A stretch of DNA of 64,000 nt. Origin: Aristolochia californica (lineage: Eukaryota > Streptophyta > Magnoliopsida > Piperales > Aristolochiaceae). Under the pieces are notes generated by a model. That model was not told the DNA's origin, did no database searches, and saw nothing but the letters and a program-made list of their open reading frames with translations. The DNA is taken from positions 8,951,406 through 9,015,405 of the forward strand of contig JARWKL010000007.1 of assembly GCA_029961685.1 (NCBI GenBank). Reading direction: 5' to 3'. The position numbers and the translations under genes are program-made. Shown piece after piece: positions 1-14,169 of this stretch. Positions within the stretch are counted from its first letter, which is position 1. Every line of letters starts with the position of its first letter.

Positions 1-1695
1 ACTCTTTCTTATAAAATTCGAAGCTATTAGGGGTTGTACTAGGGGAATTTCCCAAACATGGATAACAAAACTTTGGTGTTCATTTAGGGTGAATAAATTT
101 TCTTTACTTACATTTATTGTAGTTTTCAATTTTTTGCGTACATAAATTCTTAAATTTTCATTTTGTTGCGATCTATTTGCCTTATCTTTTTGTTTACGAG
201 AAAAAAAGGGAAAGTGAAAACTCAAGTTTGGATTTGAAATAAAAATTGAACATCTAAAATTGAAATGCACAAATGTAGAAATAGATAAATCCAAAAAGTC
301 TCTATAATTTTTAGGGATTGTAAACTCTTTTACTTTTTATATATTAGGTTTTCCAATCATCGAAAAAGGGTGGGCGGGATTTTTTTAACTGAGTGTTGAC
401 TTCCAAACCATAAGTCATTTCATACAGAAAATATAGCTATTGTGCATGATTGATTGATCAATCACTTCACAATGATCTATGATTGTTAGGTCAGTTTTTT
501 GTGAAAGGGCAAAGCCTGGCTTGTTTGGCTCAGGTAAATATCCCACCGCATGTTGACTTGATAATTTAATGAGCATTTCTTCATGAATGCATATCCATTT
601 TTAAAACATGTTAGGATCAATTAGAAATCTCTTTCTTATAATATTCCAAGCTATTCATGGTTGTACTAGTGGAATTTCCCCAACACGGATAACAAAACTT
701 ATGTTTTCCTTTTTGGTGCGTGAAATTTTTTTCTTTACTTACATTCAATGTTGTTTTCAATTTGTTTCATACCTAAAATCTAAAATTTTCATTTCGTTGT
801 GATCTATTTTCCTCATCTTTTTGTTTACGAAAAAAATGAGTGAATGAAAACTCAAGTTTGAATTATAAAAAAAAATTGACATCTAAAATTGAAATGCACA
901 AACACGGAGAGAGATAAATCCAAAAAGTCTATGTAAGTTTTAGGGATTATAAAGTGTTTTAGTTTTTACATAATAGGTTTTGAAATCATCGGAAAAAAGG
1001 GGGGTTGGGGATTTTTAACAGAGTGTTGAGTTCCAAAACATAAGTCATTTCTTATAGAAAATATAACCGTAATGCATAATTGATCGATCAATCACTTTAC
1101 AATGATCTATGATTATTACGTCAACTTTTTTTAAATGGGCAAAAAGTGGTTTGTTTGGTTCAAGTAAATATCCCACCGCACGTTCACTTGAGAATTTAAT
1201 GAGCATTTGTTGTACTCCTTGAAAGTTTTTTATCATTAGGTCATTTGCATCTTCAACATGTTCCATGCATGCATATCTATTTTTAAAACATGTTAGGATT
1301 AATTAGAAATATCTTTTTAATAAAATATTAATCTATTTAGGGTTATATTAGTGGAATTTCCAAAACATTGATAACAAAATTTTGGTGTTCATTTCTGGTG
1401 TGTGAATAAATTTTCTTTACTTTCATATGTTATTGTTTTTAATTTTTTTCATACATAAATTTTAAAATTTTCATTTTGTTGTGATCTTTTTGCCTTATCT
1501 TTTATTTCACAAGAAAAAAGGGTGAGTGAAAACTCAAGTTTGGATTTGAAATAAAAATTGAACATCAAAAATTGAAATTCACAAATACAGACAGAGATAA
1601 ATCCAAAAAGTCTTTGCAATTTTTAGGGACTGTAAACTCTTTTAGCTTTTATGTATTAGGTTCTGCAATCATTAGACAAGGGGAGAGGAGGGTGA

Positions 1696-1713
1696 GGGGG
1701 GGGGGGGGGGGGG
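1696..1713. repeat. Poly-G run (18 G) in satellite
   Basis: Uninterrupted G run where other monomers have a short G-rich tract just before ATTTTT. It may be a real expansion or a consensus or assembly artefact. Confidence 0.85.
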
Positions 1714-2344
1714 TGTTGAGGGGATGGGCTGTAGATTTTTGGCTCGGGTAAATATCCCACCGCACGTTCACTTCAGAATTTAAAGCATTTGTTCAACTCC
1801 TTGAAAGCTTTGGATCATTAGGTCATTCGCATTTTCAACATGTTTCATGAATGCATATCCATTTTTAAAACATGTTAGGATCAATTAGAAATCTTTCTTA
1901 TAAAATTCTAAGCTATTCGGGTTGGGGTTGTACTAGTGGAATTTCCCTAACATGGATAGCAAAATTTGGTGTTCATTCTGGTATGTGAATAAATTTTCAT
2001 AACTAACATTTATTTATTTTTTCAATTTTTTGCATACATAAATTCTAAAATTTTTCATTTTTTTGTGATCTTTTTGCCTTATCTTTTTATTTACAAGAAA
2101 AAAAGCAAGAGTAAAAACTCAAGCTTGGATTTGAAAAAAAAGTTGAACATCTAAAATTGAAATGTACAAATGTTGAGAGATATAAATCCAAAAAGTCTCT
2201 ATAATTTTTAGGTATTGTAAACTCTTTTACTTTTTATATATTAGGTTTTGCAATCATTGAAAATGGGTAGGTTAGGGTTTTTTATTTGAGTGTTGACTTC
2301 CAAACCATAAGTAATTTCTTACAAAAAAATATAGCTGTTATGCA

Positions 2345-2362
2345 TGATTGATCGATCAATCA
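2345..2362. other. 18-bp perfect palindrome of satellite family A
   Basis: TGATTGATCGATCAATCA equals its own reverse complement. The same exact palindrome occurs at 3827-3844, 5085-5102, 9530-9547 and 12749-12766, and one- or two-base variants occupy this place in most other family A monomers. Family B has the decayed form TGATTGACCGATAAATCA. It could be a protein-binding site or a cruciform-prone point; function is unknown. Confidence 0.8.
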
Positions 2363-3143
2363 CTTTACAATGATCAATGATTGTTAGATCAACTTTTTGT
2401 TAATGGTCGAAAATGTTTTTTTTTTGGCTCGGGTAAATATCCAACCACACGTTGACTTGAGATTTTAGTGAGCATTTGTTCTACTCCATGAAAGTTTTGA
2501 ATCATTAGGTCATTTCCATCTTCAACATGTTTGATGAATGCGTTTCCATTTTTTGAACGAGTTAGGATCAATTAGAAATCTCTTTCTTATAAAATTCCAA
2601 GCTATTTGGGGTTGTACTAGTGGAATTTCCCAAACATGGATAACAAAACTTTGGTGTTCATTTCTGGTGCTTGAATAAATTTTCTTCACTTACTTTTATT
2701 TTTATTTTCAATTTTTACATACTTAAAATCTAAAATTTTCATTTTGTTCTGATCTATTTGCCTCATCTTTTTGTTTAAGAGAAGAAAGTACGAGTGAAAA
2801 CTCAAGTTTGGATTTGAAAAAAAACTTAACATCTAAAAATTAAATGCACAAATGTAGAGAGTGATAAATCCAAAAAGTGTGTAATTTTTAGGGATTGTAA
2901 AGTGTTTTAGTTTTTATATATTATGTTTTGCAATCATAAAAAAAGGGGGGCTGGGGATTTTTAACTGAGTGTTGACTTCCAAAACATATGTCATTATTTT
3001 ACAAAAAATAACCATTATGCATGATTGATCGTTCAATCACTTTACAATGATCTATGATTGTTAGGTCAACTTTTTGTAAATGGGCAAAAAATTGACTTGT
3101 TTGGCTCGGGTAAATATCCCACCGCACATTCACTAGAGAATTT

Positions 3144-3349
3144 AATGAGCATTTGTCGCACTCCTTGAATGTTTTGGATCATTTGGTCATTTGCATCTTA
3201 ATTAGGTTTCATGCATGCATATCCATTTTTAAAACATGTTAGGATCAATGAGCATTTGTTGTACTCCTTGAAAGTTTTAGATCATTACATCATTTGCATC
3301 TTCAACATGGTTCATGCATGCATATCCTTTTTTTAAAACATGTTAGGAT
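3144..3349. repeat. 103-bp tandem duplication inside one monomer
   Basis: The segment beginning AATGAGCATTTGT at 3144 is repeated at 3247, so this monomer carries the AATGAGC-to-GTTAGGATC part twice. This explains the roughly 780-bp spacing of neighbouring landmarks. Confidence 0.8.
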
Positions 3350-3732
3350 CAATTAGATATTTCTTTCTAATAAACTTCTAAGCTATTTGGAGTTGTATTG
3401 GTGGAATTTCTCAAACATTGATAACAAAACTTTGGTATTCATTTCTGGAGTGTGAATAAATTTTCTTTACTTTCAATTATTGTTGTTTTCAATTTTGTGA
3501 GTAAATTCTAAAATTTCTATTTTGTTTGGATCTGTTTGCCCTATCTTTTTGTTTATGAGAAAAAAGGAGAGTGAAACTCAATATTGGACTTGAAAACAAA
3601 ATTGTTCATCCAAAATTGAAATGCACAAATGCAAAGAAAGATAATTCCAAAAAGTTTTTGTAATTTCTAGGGATTGTACACTCATTTAATTTTTATATAT
3701 TAGGTTTTTCAATCATCGAAAAAGGGGAGGGA

Positions 3733-3752
3733 GGGGGGGGGGGGGGGGGGGG
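3733..3752. repeat. Poly-G run (20 G) in satellite
   Basis: Uninterrupted G run at the same phase of the monomer as the run at 1696-1713, inside the G-rich tract that precedes ATTTTT. Confidence 0.85.
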
Positions 3753-5876
3753 TGCTTGGGATTTTTAACTTAGTGTTGACTCCCAAACCGTAAGTCATTT
3801 CGTATAAAAAATATAGCCATTATGCATGATTGATCGATCAATCACTTTACAGTGATCGATGATTGTTTGGTCTATTTTTTGTAAATGGGGAAAAAGTTGC
3901 GTGTTGACTCAGGTAAATTTTGCACCGCTCGATCACTTGAGAATTTAATGAGCATTTGTTGTACTCCTTGAAAGTTTTGGATCATTAGGTCACTTGCATC
4001 TTCATTATGTTTCATGCACGCATATCCGTTTTTAAAACATGTTTGCATCAATTATAAATCTCATTTTTCTAAACTTCCATGCTATTAGGGATTGTACTAG
4101 TGGAATTTCCCAAAAAAGGATAACAAAACTTTGGTCTTCATTTCCAGTGCGTGAATAAATTTTATTTACTTACATTTATCGTTATTTTTAATTTTTTGCA
4201 TACATAAATTCTAAAATTTTCATTTTGTTGTGATCTATTTGCCATATATTTTTGTTTACGAGAAAAAAGGGAGAGTGAAAACTCAAGTTTGGATTTGAAA
4301 TAAAAATTCAACATCTAAAACGGAAATGGACAATTGTAGACAAATATAATTCCAAAATGTCTTTGTAATTTTTAGGGATTGTAAACTCTTTTATTAGCCG
4401 TTATGCATGATTGATCGGTCAATCACTTTACAATGAACTATGATTGTTAAGTCAGGTTTTTGTAAATAGGCAATCTGGCTTGTTTGGCTAGGGTAAATAT
4501 CCCATCGCACATTCACTTAAGAATTTAATGAGCGTTTGTTGTAGTCCTTGAAAGTTTTGGATCATTAGGGCAGTCACTTCTTCAACTTGTTTAATGAATG
4601 CATATCCATTTTTAAATCATGTAAGGATCAATTAGAAATCTCTTTCCTATAAAATTCCAAGCTATTCGGGGTTTTACTAGTGAAATTTCCCAAACTTGGA
4701 TAACGAAACTTTTGTGTTTATTTCTGGTGCGTGAATAAATTTTCTTTACTTACATTTATTGTTGTTTTCAATTTTTTGTGTACTTAAAATCTAAAATTTT
4801 TCATTTTGTTGCTATCTGTTTGCTTCATCTTTTTCATTATGATAAAAAGGGTGCGTGAAAACTAAAGTTTTGATTTGAAAAAAAATTGAACATCTAAAAT
4901 TGAAATGCACAAATGTAGAGAGATACAATTCCTAAAAATCTCTATAATTTTTATGGATTGTAAACTCTTTTAGTTTTTATATATTAGGTTTAGCAATCGA
5001 AAAAAGGGGGGACTTGGAATTTTTCTTTGAGTGCTGACACCCAAACCATCTGTCATTTCTTATAGAAAATATAACCATTATGCATGATTGATCGATCAAT
5101 CACTTTACAACGATCTATGATTATTAGGTAAGCTTTTTGTAAATGGGCAAAAAGTGGATTGTTTGGTTCGGGTAAATATCCCACCACACATTCACTTGAG
5201 AATTTAATTAGCATTTGTTGTACTACTTGAAAGTTTTTGATCATTAGGTAATTTGCCTTTTCAACATGTTTCTTGCAAGCATATCCATTTTTTAAAATAT
5301 TAGAATTAATTTGAAATCTCTTTTTTATAAAACTCCAACCGATTAGGGGTTGTATTAGTGGAATTTCCCAAACATTGATAACAAAACTTTGGTGTTCTAT
5401 AGTGGTGTGTGAATAAATTTTCTTTACTTACATTTATTGTTGTTTTCATTTTTTTTCACACATAAATTCTAAAATTTTCATTTTGTTGTGAACTATTTGC
5501 CTTATCTTTTTGTTTATAAGAAAAAAAGGGAGAGTGAAAACTCAATTTTTGATTTGAAATAAAGATTGAACATCTAAAATGGAAATGGCCAAAGGTAGAG
5601 AGATATAAGTCCAAAAAGTCTCTATAATTTATAGGGATTGTAAAATTTTTTTGTTTTTATAAATTATGTTTTGCAATCATAGGAAAAGGGGGCCAGGGAT
5701 TTTTCTCTGAGTTTTGACACCCAAACCATGAGTTATTTCTTACAGAAAATGGAAATGGACAAATGTAGAGAGATATAATTCCTAAAAGTCCCTGTAATGT
5801 TTAAGGGATTGAAAACTCTTTTAGTTTTTATATATTAAGCTTTGCAATCAACAAAACGGGGAGGGGGGGAGGGGAG

Positions 5877-8800
5877 GGGTGCAGTGGGGTTGGGTGGGTT
5901 AGGGATTTTTCTCTAAGTGTTCATACCCAAATCATAAGTCATTTCTTACTGAAAACATAGCCGTTATGCATGAGTGATTGATCAATCACTTTACAATGTT
6001 CTATGATTGTAAGGTCAGCTTTTCGTAAATGGCCAAAAAGTGGCCATTTTGGCTCGGGTAAATATCCCACCGCACATTCGCTTGAGAATTTAATGAGAAT
6101 TTGTTATACTCCTTGAAAGTTTTGGATCCTTACGTCATTTGCATCTTCAACATCGTTCATGCATGCATATCCATTTTTAAAACATGTGATGATCAATTAG
6201 AAATTTCTTTCTTATAAAATTCCATGCTATTTGGGGTTTTATTAGTGGGATTTCCCAAACATTGATAACAAAACTTTGGTGTTCATATCTGGTGTGTGAA
6301 GAAATTTTATTTACTTTCATTTATTGTTTTTTTCTATATTTTGCATAAGTAAATTCTAAATTTTTTCATTTTATTGTGATCTATTTGTCTTATCTTTTTC
6401 TTTTCAAGAAAAAAAGGGAGAGTGAAAACTCAAGTTTGGATTTGAAATAAAAATTGTACATTAAAATATAAATATATAAATGCACAAATTCATAGAAATA
6501 TAAATCCAAAAATTCTCATCAAGTTTTATTGATTGTAAGCTCTTTTAGTTTTTATATATTAGGTTTTTCAATCATCAAAAAAGGGGGAGCGGTTGGAAAT
6601 TTTTAACTGAGTGTTGACTCCCAAACCAAAAGTCATTTCTTACAGAAAATGTTGTCGTTACGCATTGATCGATCAAACACTTTGCAATGATCTATGATTG
6701 TTAGGTAAACTTTTTGTAAATGGGCAAAGTAGCTTGTTTGGCTGGGGTAAATATCCCACATCACGTCAACTTGAGAATTTAATGAGAATTTGTTGTACTC
6801 CTTGAAAGATTTGGATCATTAGGTCTTTTGCATCTTCAACGTGTTTCATGCGTGCATATCCTTTTTCCAAACATGTTAGGATCAACCTCTTTCTTATAAA
6901 ATTCCAAGGTATTAGGGGTTGTATTAGTGGAATTTCCCAAACATTGATAACAAAACTTTGGTTGTCATTACTGTTGTGTGAATAAATTTTATTTACTTTC
7001 ATTTATTGTTGTTTTTAATTTTTTGCTTACTTAAATTCCAAAATTTTCATTTTGTTATGATATGTTTGCCCTATCGTTTTGTTTACGTGAAAAAAGGGAG
7101 AGTGAATACTCAAGTTTGGTTTTGAAATAAAAATTGAACATCTAAAATTGAAATGCACAAATGGAGAGAGAGAGAGAGATAAATCAAAAAAGTCTTAGTA
7201 ATTTTTAGGGATTGTAAACTCTTTTAGTTTTTATATATTAGGTTTTGCAATCATCGAAAAAGAGGGGTTGGGGATTTTAAACTGAGTGTTGACTTCCAAA
7301 TGAAAAGTCATTCCTTACACAAAATATATTCATTATGCATGATTGATCTATCAATAACTTTACAATGATTTATGATTGTTGTGGGGGGAGGGGTTGGGTG
7401 GGATAGGGATTTTTCTCTGAGTGTTCATACCCAAACCATAAGTCATTTCTTACCGAAAACATAGCCATTATGCATGAGTGATTGATCAATCACTTTACAA
7501 TGTTCTATGATTGTAAGGTCAGCTTTTTGTAAATGGGTAAAAAGTGGCCCTTTTGGCTCATGTAAATATCCCACCGCACATTCACTTGAGAATTTAATGA
7601 GAATTTGTTATACTCCTTAAAAGTTTTGGATCCTTACGTCATTTTCATCTTCAACATCGTTCATGCATGCATATCCATTTTTAAAACATGTTATGATCAA
7701 TTAGAAATTTCTTTCTTATAAAATTCCATGCTATTTGGGGTTTTATTAGTGGGATTTCCCAAACATTGATAACAAAACTTTGGTGTTTATTTTTGGTGTG
7801 TGAAAAAATTTTATTTACTTTCATTTATTGTTGTTTTCAATTTTTTTTATAACTAAATTCTAAAATTTTTCATTTTGTTGTGATCTATTTGTCTTATCTT
7901 TTTCTTTTCAAGAAAAAAAGGGAGAGTGAAAACTCAAGTTTGGATTTGAAATAAAAATTGTACATTAAAATATAAATATATAAATGCACAAATTCATAGA
8001 AATATAAATCCAAAAATTCTCATCAAGTTTTATTGATTGTAAGCTCTTTTAGTTTTTATATATTAGGTTTTTCAATCATCGAAAAAGGGGGAGCTGTTGG
8101 AAATTTTTAACTGAGTGTTGACTCCCAAACCAAAAGTCATTTCTTACAGAAAATGTTGTCGTTACGCATTGATCGATCAAACACTTTGCAATGATCTATG
8201 ATTGTTAGGTAAGCTTTTTGTAAATGGGCAAAGTAGCTTGTTTGGCTGGGGTAAATATCCCACAACACGTCCACTTGAGAATTTAATGAGCATTTGTTGT
8301 ACTCCTTGAAAGATTTGGATCATTAGATCTTTTGCATCTTCAACATGTTTCATGCATGCATATCCTTTTTCCAAACATGTTAGGATCAATTAGAAACCTC
8401 TTTCTTATAAAATTCCAAGGTATTAGGGGTTGTATTAGTAGAATTTCCCAAACATTGATAACAAAACTTTGGTTGTCATTTCTGTTGTGTGAATAAATTT
8501 TATCTACTTTCATTTATTGTTGTTTTTAATTTTTTGCTTACATAAATTCCAAAATTTTCATTTTGTTATGATATGTTTGCCCTATCGTTTTGTATACGTG
8601 AAAAAAGGGAGAGTGAAAACTCAAGTTTGGTTTTGAAATAAAAATTGAACATCTAAAATTGAAATACACAAATGTAGAGAGAGAGAGACAAATCCAAAAA
8701 GTCTTAGTAATTTTTAGGGATTGTAAACTATTTTAGTTTTTATATATTAGGTTTTGTAATCATCGAAAAATGGGGGTTGGGGATTTAAAACTGAGTGTTG

Positions 8801-8885
8801 ACTTCCAAACGAAAAGTCATTCCTTACAAAAAATATATTCATTACGCATGATTGATCTATCAATAACTTTACAATGATATATGAT
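5877..8885. repeat. Tandem duplication of a ~1.5-kb two-monomer block
   Basis: 5877-7380 and 7381-8885 are near-identical over about 1504 bp. For example CATAGAAATATAAATCC is at 6491 and again at 7995, and the unusual G-rich lead-in GGGTTGGGTGGG appears at the start of both. The second copy begins in mid-monomer, straight after TATGATTGTT, which marks the exchange point. The copies resemble each other much more than either resembles its neighbours, so the event is recent relative to the array. Confidence 0.85.
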
Positions 8886-11800
8886 TGTTAGGTAAGCTTT
8901 TTTTAAATGGGCAAAAAGTGGCTTGTTCGGTTCAGGTAAATATCCTACCACACGTTCACTTGAAAATTTAATGAGCATTTGTTGTACTCCTTGAAAGTTT
9001 TAGATCATTAGGTAATTTGCATCTTCAATATGTTTCATGCATGCATATCCATTTTTAAAACATGTTAGGTTCAATTAGAAATCTCTTTCTTACAAAATTC
9101 CAAGCGGTTAGAGATTGTACTAGTGGAATTTCTCAAACATGGATAACAAAACTTTGGTGTTCATTTTTAGTGTGTGAATAAATTTTCTTTACTTCCTTTT
9201 ATTGTTGTTTTCAATTTTTTGCATTCATAAATTCTAATATTTTTCATTTTGTTGTGATCTATTTGCCTTATCTTTTTGTTTACATGAAAAAAGGGAGAGT
9301 GTAAACTCAAGTTTGGATTTGAAGTACAAATTTAACATTTAAAATGGAAATGAAAAAATGCAGAGAGATATAATTTTGAAAAGTCTCTATAATTTTTATG
9401 GAGTGTAAACTTTTTTTGTTTTTATATATTAGGTTTTGTAATAATTGAAAAAGGGGGGCTAGAGATTTTTCTCTTAATGTTGACACCCAAACCATAGGTC
9501 ATTTCTGACAGAAATATAGCCATGATACATGATTGATCGATCAATCACTTTACAATGATCTATGATTGTTTGCATAACTTTTTGTAAAGAGGCAAAAATT
9601 GGCTTGTTTGGCTTGGGTAAATATAAAACCGCACGTTCACTTGAGAGTTTAATGAACATTTGTGTTACTCCTTGAAAGTTTTGGATCATTAGGTCATTTG
9701 ATTCTTAACCATGTTTCATGCAAGCATATCCATTTTTAAAATAGGTTGGGATCAATTAGAAATCTCTTTCATATAAAATTCCAAGCTATTAGGGGTTGTA
9801 TTAGTGTAATTTCCCAAACATTGAAAACAAAACTTTGGTGTTCATTTCTGGTGCGTGGACAAATTTTCTTTCCTTTCATCTATATTTTTTTTAAATTTTT
9901 TGCATATGTAAATTCTAAATTTTCATTTCGTTGTGATCTATTTGTCTTATCTTTTTGTTTATGAGAAAAAAAATGGAGATTTTTAACTACATGTTGACTC
10001 ATAAACGAAAAGTCATTTCTTACAAAAAAAAAGTACGTTATGCATGATTGATCGATCAATAACTTTAAAATGATCTATGATTGTTAGGTATACTTTTCTT
10101 TAATGGATAAAAACTGGCTTGTTTGGCAGGGGTAAATATCCCACCTCACCTTCACTTGAGAATTTAATGAGCATTTGTTGTACTCCTTGAAAGTTTTGGA
10201 TCATTAGGTCATTTGCATCTTCAATATGTTTCATACATGCAGATCCATTTTTAAAAAATGTTAGGATCAATTAGAAATCTCTTTCTAATAAAATTCCAAG
10301 CTATTGGGGGTTGTACTAGTGGAATTTTCCAAACATGGATCACAAAACATTGGTGTTCATTTATGGTGCGTGAATAAATTTTCTTTACTTGCATTTTTTT
10401 TGTTTTCATTTTTTTTGCGTACATAAATTATAAAATTTTATTTTGTTTTGATCTATTTGCCTATTCTTTTTGTTTATGAGAAAAAAAAGGAGAGTGAAAA
10501 CTCAAGTTTGGATTTAAAAAAAAAAATTGAACATCTAAAATTGAAATGCACAAATGCAGAGAGAGATAAATCCAAAAAGTCTCTATAATTTTTAGGGATT
10601 ATAAAATATTTTCCTTTTAATATATTAGGTTTTGCAATCATTGAAAAATGGTGGGTTGGGGTTTTTTTTACTAAGTGTTTACTTCCAAACTGGAACTCAT
10701 TTGTTACAAAAAATATAGCCATTATGCATGATTCATCGATCAATCACTTTACAACGATCTATAATTGTTAGGTCAGATTTTTATAAATGGGAAAAAAGTG
10801 GCTTGTTTGGCTCGGGTAAATATCCCACCGCATGTTCACTCGAGAATTTAATGAGCAATTGTTCCTTGAAGGTTTTGGATCATTAGGTCATTCGCCTCTT
10901 CAACATGTTTCATGATTGCATATCCATTTTAAAAACATGTTTGGATCAATTAGAAATCTCTTTCTTATAAAATTCCAAGCTATTCGGGGTTGTACTAGTG
11001 GAATTTTCCAAACATGGATAACAAAACTTTGTTGTGAATAAATTTTTTTTACTCACATTTATTGATTTTTTCAATTTTTTTCATACCTAAAATCTAAAAT
11101 TTTCATTTTGTTGTGATTTATTTGTCTCATCTTTTTGTTTACGAGAAAAAAAGGTGAGTGAAAACTCAAGTTTGGATTTTAAAAAAAAATTGAACATCTA
11201 CAATTTAAATCCACAAATGCAGAGAGAGAAAAATCTAAAAGGTCTCTGTAATTTTTAGGGATTGTAAAGTGTTTTAGTTTTGATATACTAGGTTTTGTAA
11301 TTATCGAAAAAGGGGGGGACTGGGGATTTTAACTGAGTGTTGACTTTCGAAACATAAGTCATTTCTTACAGAAAATAAAATCGTTATGCATGATTGATCG
11401 ATTAATCATTTTACAGTGATCTATGACCGTTAGGTTAGCTTTTTGAAAAAGGAAAAAAGTTGCTTGTTTGGCTCGGGTAAATATCCCATAGCACGTACAC
11501 CTGAGAATTTAATGAGCATTTGTTATAGTCCATGAAAGTTTTGGATCATTAGGTCATTTGCATCATCAATATGTTTCATGCATGCATATCCACTTTTAAA
11601 ACATGTTAGGATCAATTAGAAATCTTTTTCTTATAAAATTCCAAGCTATTAGGGGTTGTACAAGTGGAATTTTCCAAACATAGATAACAAAACTTTTGTG
11701 TTCATTTCTGGTGTGTGAATAAATTTTCTTTACTTACATTTATTATTGTTTTCAATTTTTTTTGCATATATAAATTCCAAAATTTTCCTTTTGTTGTGAT

Positions 11801-14169
11801 CTTTTTGCCTTATCTTTTTGTTTACGAGAAAAAAAGGAGAGTGAAAACTCAAGTTTGGATTTGAAAAAAAAATTGAACTTCTAAAATTGAAATGCACAAA
11901 TGCAGAGAGAAATAAATCCAAAAAGTCTCTATAATTTTTAGGGATTGTAAACTCTTTTACTTTTAATATATTAGGTTTTTCAATCATCAAAAAAGGGTGG
12001 GCTAGGGTTTTTTAACAGAGTGTTGACCTCCAAGCCAAAAGTCATTTCTTACAGAAAATATAGCCGCAATGCATGATTAATCGATCAATCTCTTTACAAT
12101 GATCTATGATTGTTAAGTCAGATTTTTGTAAATGGGCACAAAGTGACTTGTTTGGCTTGGGTAAATCTCTCACCACATGTTCACTTGAGAATTTGATGAG
12201 CATTTGTTCCTAGAAAGATTTGGATCATTAGGTCATTCGCACCTTCAACATGTTTCATGAATGCATATCCATTTTTTAAAAATGTTAGGTTCAATTAGAA
12301 ATCTCTTTCTTATAACATTCCAAACTCTTCGCAGTTGTACTAGTAGAATTTCCCAAACAAGGATAACAAAACTTTGGTGTTCATTTCAGGTACGTGAATA
12401 AATTTTCTTTACTCACATTTATTATTTTTTCAATTTTTTAGATACCTAAAATCTAATATTTTCATTGTGTTGTGATCTATTTGCCTCATCTTTTTGTTTA
12501 CAAGAAAAAAGGGAGAGTGAAAACTACAGTTTGGATTTGAAAAAAAAATTGAACATCTAAAATTGAAAAGCACAAATGTAAAGAGAGATAAATCCAAAAA
12601 GCTTTTGTAATTTTTAGGGATTGTAAAGTGTTTTAGATTTTATATACTAGGTTTTTTAATTATCGGAAAGGGGGGACTAGGGATTTTTAACTGATTATTG
12701 ACTTCCAAAAAATAAGTCATTTCTTATAGAAAATATAACCGTTATACATGATTGATCGATCAATCACTTTACAATGATCTACGATTGTTAAGTCAACTTT
12801 TTGTAAATGGGCAAAAAGTGGTTTGTTTGTCTTGGGTAAATATCCCATAGCACGTTCACTCGAGAATTTAATGAACATTTATTGTACTCTTTGAAATTTT
12901 TGGATTATCAGGTCATTTGCATCTTCAACTTGTTTCATGCATGCATATCCATTTTTAAAACATGTTCGGACCAATTAGAAATTTCTTTCTTATAAAATTC
13001 CAAGCTATTCGGGGTTGTACTAGTGCAATTTCCCTAACATGGATAGCAAAACTTTGGTGTTCATTTCAGGTGCGTGAATAAATTTTCTTTACTTAAATTT
13101 ATTCTGGTTTTCAATTTTTTGCATTCCTAAAATCTAAAATTTTCATTTTGTTGTGATCTCTTTGCCTCATCTTTTTGTTTACGAGAAAAAAGGGAGAGTG
13201 AAAACTAGTGTTTGGATTTGAAAAAAAATTGAACATCAAAAATTGAAATGCACAAATGCAGAAAGAGATAAATCCAAAAAGCCTCTATAATTTTTAGGGG
13301 TTGTAAATTTTAATTTTTATATATTAGGTTTTGGAATCATTGGAAAAGGTGGGGTTTGGGTTTTTTAACTTACTGTTGACTCCCAAACCATAAGTCATTT
13401 CTAACAGAAAATATTGCCGTTTCACATGAATTATAAGTGAATCAATTTACAATGATCAGGTTTTTTGTAAATGGATAAAAAGTGGCTTGTTTGGCTAGGG
13501 TAAATATTCCACCGCACATTCACTAGAATATTTAATGAGCGTTTGTAGTAGTCCTTGAAAGTTTTTTATTAGTAGGTCATTCACATCTTCAACATGTTTC
13601 TGGAATGCATATCCATTTTTAAAACATGATAGGATCAATTAAAAATCTCTTTCTTATAAAATTCCAAGCTATTCGGGGTTGTACTAGTGGAATTTCCCAA
13701 ACAAGGATTACAAAACTTTTGAGTTCATTTATGGTGCATGAATAAATTTTCTTTACTTAGATTTATTGTTGTTTCCAAGTGTTTGCATACCTAAAATCTA
13801 AAATTTCCAATTTTTTGTGATCTATTTGCTTCGTCTTTTTGTTTACAAGAAAAAAGGGAGAGTGAAAACTCATGTTTGGATTTGAAAAAAAAAATGAACA
13901 TCTAAAATGCACAAATGCAGAGAAATATAATTCCAAAAAGTCTCTGTAATTTTTAGCGATTATAAACACTTTTAGATTTTATATATATTAGGTTTTGCAA
14001 TTGGAAAAAGGGGGGCTAGGGATTTTTCTCTGCATGTTGACACCCAAACCATCAGTCATTTCTTACAAAAAGTATAACCATAATGCAAGAGTGATCGATC
14101 AATCACTTTACGGAGATCTATGATTGTTAGGTCAGCTTTATTAAATGGGCAAAAAATGGCTTGTTTGGC

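Larger units (their letters stand above)
1..14169. repeat. Satellite array, family A (~680-bp monomers)
   Basis: Head-to-tail degenerate monomers. The landmark GATCAATTAGAAATCTCTTT or a close variant recurs near 615, 1296, 1878, 2568, 3346, 4045, 4627, 5303, 6188, 6880, 7693, 8382, 9069, 9749, 10265, 10944, 11608, 12290, 12970 and 13633. Usual spacing is 660-700 bp, with shorter (about 516-582) and longer (about 780-885) outliers from internal deletions and duplications. Each monomer has a G-rich tract followed by ATTTTT, a GATCGATC palindrome region, and AT-rich segments. The recurring 60-90 aa minus-strand frames are shifted or stopped in neighbouring copies, so I treat the array as non-coding. 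I see no gene in it. Confidence 0.95.

Noticed and set aside
1..14169. A CRISPR-like array, suggested by regularly spaced repeats
   Set aside because: Monomers of about 680 bp with no short repeat-spacer layout and no cas genes. This is eukaryotic satellite DNA.
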